DNA of 64,000 nt, taken from the NCBI RefSeq assembly GCF_900176475.1, contig NZ_FWXX01000006.1:62001-126000 (forward strand), read 5' to 3'. This stretch comes from Tropicibacter naphthalenivorans (GTDB lineage Bacteria; Pseudomonadota; Alphaproteobacteria; Rhodobacterales; Rhodobacteraceae). Positions within the stretch are counted from its first letter, which is position 1, and each line of letters opens with the position of its first letter. Position numbers and translations under genes: made by a program. The notes under the pieces are model-generated. The model saw nothing but the letters and a program-made list of their open reading frames with translations. It searched no databases and was not told the origin of the DNA. This document shows, one piece after another, positions 59,021-64,000 of the stretch.

Positions 59021-61915
59021 TTATGCCGGCATGATCTTGCAGAGGGTGGCCTTGGTCTCTTGCATCTGAGTGACCGAGTCATAGCCGTAGGTCTGCGCGG
59101 TGTTGGTGGATTCGCCCAGGACATAGGGGTCGCTGCCTTCGGGGTACTTGTCCCGCAGGTCCTCGCCCTGGAAGTGGCCGCCAAAGTGGAAGGGCATGAA
59201 AGCCACGCCCGATCCGACGCGTTCGGTGACCATCGCCTTGACCTTGACCTTGCCGCCCTCGGGGCCTTCGACCCAGCACATGCTGCCGTCCCGCACACCA
59301 AGATCGTTGGCGTCGCGCGGGTTGATCTCGACGAACATGTCCTGCTGAAGCTCGGCCAGCCACGGGTTGGAGCGCGTCTCGTCGCCGCCGCCTTCGTATT
59401 CGACCAGTCGGCCCGACGTCAGGATGATCGGATAATCCTTGCTGAAGTCGTTCTTCTGGATCGACGCATACATGGTCGGCAGACGATAGAACTTGCGGTC
59501 CTCGTAGGTCGGGTAATCCTCGACCAGATCGCGCCGGTTGGTGTACAGCGGCTCGCGGTGCACCGGGATCGGATCGGGGAAGGTCCACACAACGGTCCGC
59601 GCCTTGGCGTTGCCATAGGGCGCACAGCCGTGCTTGATCGCGACCCGCTGGATGCCGCCCGAAAGGTCGGTCTTCCAGTTGGTCTTGGGACCGGCCACGG
59701 CATCAATCGCTGCGCGTTCCTCGTCGGTCAGATCGCTGTCCCAGCCGAGGTCCATGAGCATCTGCATGGTGAACTCAGGGTAACCGTCCTGAATTTCCGA
59801 ACCGGGGTTATAGACGCCCTCGGCCAGCAGGTTTTCACCATTGCGTTCCACGCCATAGCGCGCCCGGAAGGGCAGACCGCCATCGGCCACGGGCTTCGAG
59901 ATGTCATACAGGTTCGGCGAGCCGGGATGGTTCATCTCGGGCGTGCCCCAGCAGGGCCACGGCAGACCGTAGTAGTCGCCATCAGCCGGGCCACCCACCG
60001 CGCGCAAAGTCGTGCGGTCAAAGGTGTGCTGGTTGGCCATGTGCAGCTTGATCCGCTCTGGCGACTGGCCGGTGTAGCCCACCGTCCACATGCCCTTGTT
60101 GATCTCGCGCAGCGTGCTTTCGATGTTCGGCGTGATGCCGTCCGCTTCCAGCTCGATGTTGCGGAAGAACCGGTCGTGCCAGCCGAACTTCTTGGCAAAC
60201 AGGCCGACGATCTCGTGGTCGGGTTTGCTTTCGAACAAGGGCTGGACCACCTGCTCGCGCCACTGGATCGAGCGGTTGGACGCGGTCACCGACCCGTAGG
60301 TCTCGAACTGCGTGGCCGCCGGCAGCAGGTAGACGCCATCGGTGCGGTCATTCAGCACGGCAGAGACCGTCGGATAGGGGTCGATCACGACCAGCATATC
60401 CAGCATCTCCATCGCCTTTTTCATCTCGACCATACGGGTCTGAGAGTTGGGCGCGTGGCCCCAGAACACCATGGCGCGGACCTTGTTGGGGTTGTCCATG
60501 TTGTCCGGGTCTTCAAGAACGCCGTCGATCCAGCGGGACACCGGAATGCCCGTCAGGTTCATCAGGTTCTTTTCCTTGCCGTCGGCGCCGGTTTCCTTGG
60601 CGAACTGGTTCGACAGCCAGTCAAAGTCTTCGCCCCAGACGCGCGCCCAGTGCTGCCACGAGCCCTTGGCCAGACCGTAGTAGCCCGGCAGGGTGTGCGA
60701 CAGAACACCAAGGTCGGTTGCGCCCTGCACGTTGTCGTGGCCGCGGAAGATGTTGGTGCCGCCGCCGGACGTGCCCATGTTCCCCAGCGCCAGCTGAAGC
60801 ACACAATACGCGCGGGTGTTGTTGTTGCCGTTGGTGTGCTGGGTGCCGCCCATGCACCAGATCAGGGTGCCGGGACGGTTGTTGGCCAGCGTCATCGCCA
60901 CGCGGCGCAGCTGCGATCCCGGAACGCCGGTGACGCGCTCGGTCTCTTCGGGGGTCCAGCGCGCAACCTCTTCGCGGATCTGGTCCATGCCCCAGACACG
61001 GGTGCGGATGAACTCTTTGTCTTCCCAACCGTTCTCAAAGATGTGCCACAGGATGCCCCAGATCAGCGCCACGTCGCTGCCAGGACGGAAGCGCACGTAC
61101 TCGTCCGCGTGCGCCGCGGTGCGGGTAAAGCGCGGATCGCAGACGATCAGCGGGGCGTTGTTCTGTTCCTTGGCGCGCAGCACGTGCAGCAGCGACACCG
61201 GGTGCGCCTCTGCGGGGTTGCCGCCGATGATAAAGATCGCCTTGGAGTTATGGATGTCGTTGTAGCTGTTGGTCATGGCGCCGTAGCCCCATGTGTTCGC
61301 AACACCCGCAACGGTGGTCGAGTGGCAGATCCGCGCCTGGTGGTCGACGTTGTTCGTGCCCCAGTAGGCGGCGAACTTGCGGAACAGATAGGCCTGCTCG
61401 TTATTGTGCTTGGCGCTGCCCAGCCAATAGACGCTGTCAGGGCCGCTTTCGTCCCGGATGGTCATCATCTGGTCGCCGATCTCGTTGATCGCCTGCTCCC
61501 AGCTGATGCGGGTCCACTCGCCATTCACCTTTTTCATCGGGTACTTGAGGCGGCGCTCGCCGTGGGCGTGTTCGCGCACCGAAGCGCCCTTGGCGCAATG
61601 CGCCCCAAGGTTGAACGGGCTGTCCCAGCCGGGTTCCTGCCCCGTCCAGACGCCGTCCTGCACCTCTGCCACGACGGTACAGCCGACCGAGCAGTGCGTA
61701 CATACGGATTTCTTCAGCTCCACCGCGCCGGTGGCGGTGGCCGCATTGGCCTGCTGCACGGTGCCGCCGGTCGCGGCAATCGCCGCCATCCCACCGATGG
61801 CCAGACCCGATCCGCGCAAAAACGCGCGGCGGTCAACCGAGGCGTTCGCCACCTCGGACAGGATCGAAGTCCGCTGGGGGCGTCGCGCAACCCCGTTGGT
61901 CTTTTTCCTAAGCAT
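59021..61915 (-). CDS. Formate dehydrogenase catalytic alpha subunit (Tat-exported, cysteine form)
   Basis: A 964-residue molybdopterin oxidoreductase. The N-terminus carries a Tat motif (VDRRAFLRGSGLAIGG, residues ~28-43). The [4Fe-4S] site uses C72, C75, C79 and C107 (VCTHCSVGC, GAHCAKGAS). The metal ligand is C197 followed by H198 (HQARICHST), where E. coli FdnG has selenocysteine. The tail ends with a molybdopterin dinucleotide-binding domain. It is periplasmic and respiratory, oxidising formate. Length and layout match the FDH-N type of alphaproteobacteria. The start ATG 61915 follows GGGAGAGAG. Confidence 0.95.
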   Translation of the reverse strand: MLRKKTNGVARRPQRTSILSEVANASVDRRAFLRGSGLAIGGMAAIAATGGTVQQANAATATGAVELKKSVCTHCSVGCTVVAEVQDGVWTGQEPGWDSPFNLGAHCAKGASVREHAHGERRLKYPMKKVNGEWTRISWEQAINEIGDQMMTIRDESGPDSVYWLGSAKHNNEQAYLFRKFAAYWGTNNVDHQARICHSTTVAGVANTWGYGAMTNSYNDIHNSKAIFIIGGNPAEAHPVSLLHVLRAKEQNNAPLIVCDPRFTRTAAHADEYVRFRPGSDVALIWGILWHIFENGWEDKEFIRTRVWGMDQIREEVARWTPEETERVTGVPGSQLRRVAMTLANNRPGTLIWCMGGTQHTNGNNNTRAYCVLQLALGNMGTSGGGTNIFRGHDNVQGATDLGVLSHTLPGYYGLAKGSWQHWARVWGEDFDWLSNQFAKETGADGKEKNLMNLTGIPVSRWIDGVLEDPDNMDNPNKVRAMVFWGHAPNSQTRMVEMKKAMEMLDMLVVIDPYPTVSAVLNDRTDGVYLLPAATQFETYGSVTASNRSIQWREQVVQPLFESKPDHEIVGLFAKKFGWHDRFFRNIELEADGITPNIESTLREINKGMWTVGYTGQSPERIKLHMANQHTFDRTTLRAVGGPADGDYYGLPWPCWGTPEMNHPGSPNLYDISKPVADGGLPFRARYGVERNGENLLAEGVYNPGSEIQDGYPEFTMQMLMDLGWDSDLTDEERAAIDAVAGPKTNWKTDLSGGIQRVAIKHGCAPYGNAKARTVVWTFPDPIPVHREPLYTNRRDLVEDYPTYEDRKFYRLPTMYASIQKNDFSKDYPIILTSGRLVEYEGGGDETRSNPWLAELQQDMFVEINPRDANDLGVRDGSMCWVEGPEGGKVKVKAMVTERVGSGVAFMPFHFGGHFQGEDLRDKYPEGSDPYVLGESTNTAQTYGYDSVTQMQETKATLCKIMPA

Positions 61916-62024
61916 GTGTCTCTCTCCCTCAACGCTTTGATTTCAAAGCGCAAGATAACGAAATGACCTTGGCAGTCGGGCGTCACGCAACCAGTCGCCT
62001 TGGTCGGCAAACGCAGGGCCGGGC

Positions 62025-62210
62025 TTAGAACCGGGCGCTGTCGTAGAACGCACGGGTGTGCGCGGTGTCCTGCATCTTGTCAGACGTCAGGTCGGGCTGG
62101 GCGGCCTCTGCCGTCGTCCCGCTGGTCGCCACTGCCACCGCCGCAATCGGCGCCGCAGTCCCGGCCAGTTTCAGGAAATCGCGGCGTGAGGCCTCTTTCT
62201 CCTTGCTCAT
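62025..62210 (-). CDS. Small Tat-signal peptide of formate dehydrogenase operons
   Basis: A 61-residue protein with twin-arginine motif (EASRRDFLKLAGTAAPIAAV), matching the short Tat-target proteins encoded just upstream of FdhA genes (TIGR02811-type). Its mature part is only about 25 residues, ending TAHTRAFYDSARF. GGGAGAGA precedes ATG 62210. The function is unknown; it might escort or fit the catalytic subunit. It is not a stray fragment, since this gene order is common. Confidence 0.85.
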   Translation of the reverse strand: MSKEKEASRRDFLKLAGTAAPIAAVAVATSGTTAEAAQPDLTSDKMQDTAHTRAFYDSARF

Positions 62211-62284
62211 CAGGTCTCTCCCTTTTGAGTGGTTCCGACGGTTGCCCGCCGCTCGAAAACGGGTTGCCCCGCGGTGAAATCCGG

Positions 62285-62893
62285 TCAGGCGCTCATGCGG
62301 AACGCTTCGGCCTCGATCTCCATGAAGGCGCGGCCAACGCTGCCCACCGGCGCGTAGAACACCGACGTTTTCGCGCCTTCGAGATCGCCAAAGAAATGCG
62401 CCGCCCACGGCCCGATGTGCTTGTTGAAAAAGTCGCGCTGGGTTTGCAGATCGGCGGGCGCGCCAAAGCGGCCCACGATCATCGCGCCCATCATCTCCAT
62501 CAGGCTGGCGATGTTGTCCTCGGGCTCAAAGACGTTCTCGGCCCGCGCAAGACCGCGCGCCGCCATGTCCTGCCGCAGCAGCGCCAGCGGTTTCTCGTTC
62601 AGGAACCCGGTCAGGTAATAAGACGCATAGGGCAGCAGCTCGCCGCGCCCGAGGCCGATGAACAGCTTGTTGTACTCGGACTGGACGGTCTGCGGCTTGG
62701 TCAGGCGGGCCATCTTTGCCAGCGTGGTGATCGCCTTGCCCAGATCGCTGTCGTCCCCGGACAGCCCGGCCGTCTGGTCCAGCAACATCTGGTCCGGCGG
62801 CCCGGACAGGATCAGCCCAAGAAAGTTGTAAAGATCCGCGCGAAGGCGGTCTTCGGCGGCGATCTGCGGGGCGGGGTCTGCGGTCATGGTCAT
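62285..62893 (-). CDS. TorD-like chaperone for formate dehydrogenase
   Basis: A 202-residue helical protein of the TorD/DmsD redox-enzyme maturation family. Family features are RADLYNFLGLILSGPPDQML at the start, EYNKLFIGLGRGELLPYASYY and NIASLMEMMGAMIVGRFG. It should bind the Tat signal of FdhA and hold it until cofactor loading is complete. Its start overlaps the DUF3306 gene stop by four bases. Confidence 0.9.
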   Translation of the reverse strand: MTMTADPAPQIAAEDRLRADLYNFLGLILSGPPDQMLLDQTAGLSGDDSDLGKAITTLAKMARLTKPQTVQSEYNKLFIGLGRGELLPYASYYLTGFLNEKPLALLRQDMAARGLARAENVFEPEDNIASLMEMMGAMIVGRFGAPADLQTQRDFFNKHIGPWAAHFFGDLEGAKTSVFYAPVGSVGRAFMEIEAEAFRMSA

Positions 62894-63483
62894 CCTTGCG
62901 TACTCTCGAAATGAAAACGCATCCGGCGCGGCGCTGTGGGCGCGGGCGGCTCTTGGTCTGCGGTTTCGAATTGCGGTGCGGCGGGCGCTGTGTTGGGCGC
63001 GGGCTCGGGGGCTGTGTCGAGCGTTGGGGCCTGCTCGGCCTCGGCGACCGGCTCTGGCTCGGGTTCAGCCAGACGCGCGGCCTTGGCCTCTGCCTCGGCT
63101 TCGGCCTCCAGCGCTTTGTCGAACATGCCCTTGCCCACTTGGTAAATCGTCTGAAGGTTCTCGACGACGGTGGCGCTGTCGGTAAAATCCTCGCCGTAAT
63201 CCACCAGCCCGTCGACATTCGCCAGCACCGGGTTCAGCCGCCACAGCCGCCGCAGCGCGCGGGTTTTCAGCCGCTGGGGCAGCGCCGCCTTGAGGAAATC
63301 CTGCACCTGCTCGGCGCTTTCCAAACTATCGGGATCGGGCAGGCCCGCCTCGGCCAGCAGCTCTTCGTCCGATTTCTCGGCCAAGGCGGCCTCTTGCGCC
63401 TGCGCCTCGGCGGCGGCAACGGCGGCCTGTTCAGCGCGGGCCTCGGCTTCGACGGCCGCTTTGCGCTTTTCCCAAAAGCTCAT
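62890..63483 (-). CDS. DUF3306 domain protein
   Basis: A 197-residue cytoplasmic protein of family DUF3306, regularly found in formate dehydrogenase operons. It begins MSFWEKRKAAVEAEARAEQ, has a helical centre (VQDFLKAALPQRLKTRALRR, LWRLNPVLANVDGLVDYGED) and an acidic Pro/Ala-rich C-terminus that is probably disordered. The start ATG 63483 overlaps the DUF3305 gene by four bases; the longer frame to 63960 is not used. Role unknown, likely assembly. Confidence 0.85.
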   Translation of the reverse strand: MSFWEKRKAAVEAEARAEQAAVAAAEAQAQEAALAEKSDEELLAEAGLPDPDSLESAEQVQDFLKAALPQRLKTRALRRLWRLNPVLANVDGLVDYGEDFTDSATVVENLQTIYQVGKGMFDKALEAEAEAEAKAARLAEPEPEPVAEAEQAPTLDTAPEPAPNTAPAAPQFETADQEPPAPTAPRRMRFHFESTQG

Positions 63484-64000
63484 TGCAGCCGCCCCCGTTT
63501 CAGCGCCGGGGACGCGTAGATATCCGCCGCCTTGCCGATGCGCGGATCGCCGACGCCATCCTGCACCAGATCGACGCGCTTTTTGTCGCGCTTGCGCTTC
63601 ACAAAGACCTCGTCCTCGTGGAAATCCTCGATGAAATCGCGGACCCAAGCCACCAGCCCGTGCGGCATCGGTACCTTTTCCACGATCTCCTCGCCGCTGT
63701 CGGTGTAATCCTGCGCCTCGTAGGGCGAAGCGGTGACCAGCAGAACATCCAAGGGATCGCTGCCTTCGCCCGCGCGCATCACGACAAAGACGCTGGGCAC
63801 CTCGGCGGTGATGCCGTGCAGATAGGCTTCGGTTTCGGCGCCATGCAGTTCCAGCGTCAGGGTGGCGGCGTGATATTCGACCGCCTCGCCTTCGCGGCGC
63901 AGCTCGCGCCAGTCCGCCTCGGGCGCGCCCGGCAGCACGGCAACCGCCGTCCAATGCCAAGCCGCCCAGCGAGTGACGCCGGGTGTCTTTCTCAGAACGA
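63480..64000 (-). CDS. DUF3305 domain protein, 5' end outside the window
   Basis: A protein of family DUF3305, partner of DUF3306 in formate dehydrogenase operons. The frame stays open to the window edge, and upstream of an internal GTG at 63938 it reads TPGVTRWAAWHWTAVAVLPG, which is typical DUF3305 sequence, so the true start lies beyond base 64000. The visible part contains LELHGAETEAYLHGITAEVP and AWVRDFIEDFHEDEVFVKRK. It is the first visible gene of the fdh operon. Confidence 0.82.
   Translation of the reverse strand, partial: VLRKTPGVTRWAAWHWTAVAVLPGAPEADWRELRREGEAVEYHAATLTLELHGAETEAYLHGITAEVPSVFVVMRAGEGSDPLDVLLVTASPYEAQDYTDSGEEIVEKVPMPHGLVAWVRDFIEDFHEDEVFVKRKRDKKRVDLVQDGVGDPRIGKAADIYASPALKRGRLQ

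Noticed and set aside
61318-61330. Selenocysteine in the formate dehydrogenase catalytic subunit
   Set aside because: The metal-ligand codon encodes cysteine (ICHST); the frame has no internal TGA.
58397-61966. 1,189-codon plus-strand frame opposite the formate dehydrogenase genes
   Set aside because: It mirrors fdhA and fdhB codons on the other strand and shows no protein family features; high GC content creates such frames.
1-64000. CRISPR array or rRNA genes
   Set aside because: No regularly spaced repeat arrays and no conserved rRNA segments were seen on either strand.

Overview
The window is GC-rich DNA with short intergenic gaps, overlapping ATGA start-stop junctions and a gene set (heterotetrameric sarcosine oxidase, aerobic phenylacetate oxygenase, several TRAP transporters, Frc-type sugar ABC transporter, Tat-exported formate dehydrogenase) typical of a marine-type alphaproteobacterium, most likely of the Rhodobacterales (Roseobacter/Rhodobacteraceae). 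This assignment is inference from gene content and style, with no rRNA or marker gene in view. All reading was by eye; no database or folding program was used.

Layout. 1-6.8 kb: the 3' end of a sarcosine oxidase operon (soxA partial, soxG), a divergent AraC regulator/NmrA-like pair, an ECF sigma factor with its membrane anti-sigma factor, and a secreted DUF4394 protein. 6.94-15.19 kb: a strongly reduced Mu-like transposable element. It has a c-type repressor, a tiny BcepMu gp16-like gene, transposase A, ATPase B, GemA, major head protein T, a decoration protein, a frameshifted protease/scaffold I and a Mor-like activator, but no terminase, portal, minor head or tail genes. 15.35-17.23 kb: a secreted trypsin-like protease with coiled coil and peptidoglycan-binding domain.

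17.25-22.37 kb is the most interesting part: an RNA-repair locus, rtcR divergent from rsr (Ro60 orthologue), then two structured noncoding RNA modules, then rtcB. The two RNA modules share 5' and 3' sequence blocks; the second carries a ~105-nt insert with a tRNA T-loop-like motif, as expected for a Y RNA with a tRNA-like domain. A plausible sigma-54 promoter precedes rsr.

22.4-27.4 kb: phenylacetyl-CoA oxygenase operon paaABCDE headed by a 3-oxoadipyl-CoA thiolase, with a TetR/PaaR-type palindrome in its promoter. 27.6-33.4 kb: TAXI-TRAP transporter with a DUF3237 protein, divergent from a MarR regulator and a sulfatase. 33.4-38.4 kb: a chemosensory module of soluble multi-PAS receptor, CheR, CheD and a triple-CheW protein, without CheA, CheB or CheY. 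38.6-41.6 kb: a DctP-DctQ-DctM TRAP system ending in a strong terminator. 41.7-49.9 kb: a CRP/FNR-type site followed by a phosphoesterase, a 1,499-residue single-chain xanthine dehydrogenase-like molybdoenzyme and a secreted haem-binding protein. 49.9-54.3 kb: frcBCA sugar ABC transporter and its divergent ROK regulator. 54.3-55.6 kb: an NtrC-type response regulator that lacks GAFTGA. 55.66-64 kb: a formate dehydrogenase operon transcribed leftward: DUF3305, DUF3306, TorD-like chaperone, small Tat peptide, FdhA (cysteine form), FdhB, FdhC/gamma, a WD40-cytochrome c fusion and a 41-residue membrane peptide.
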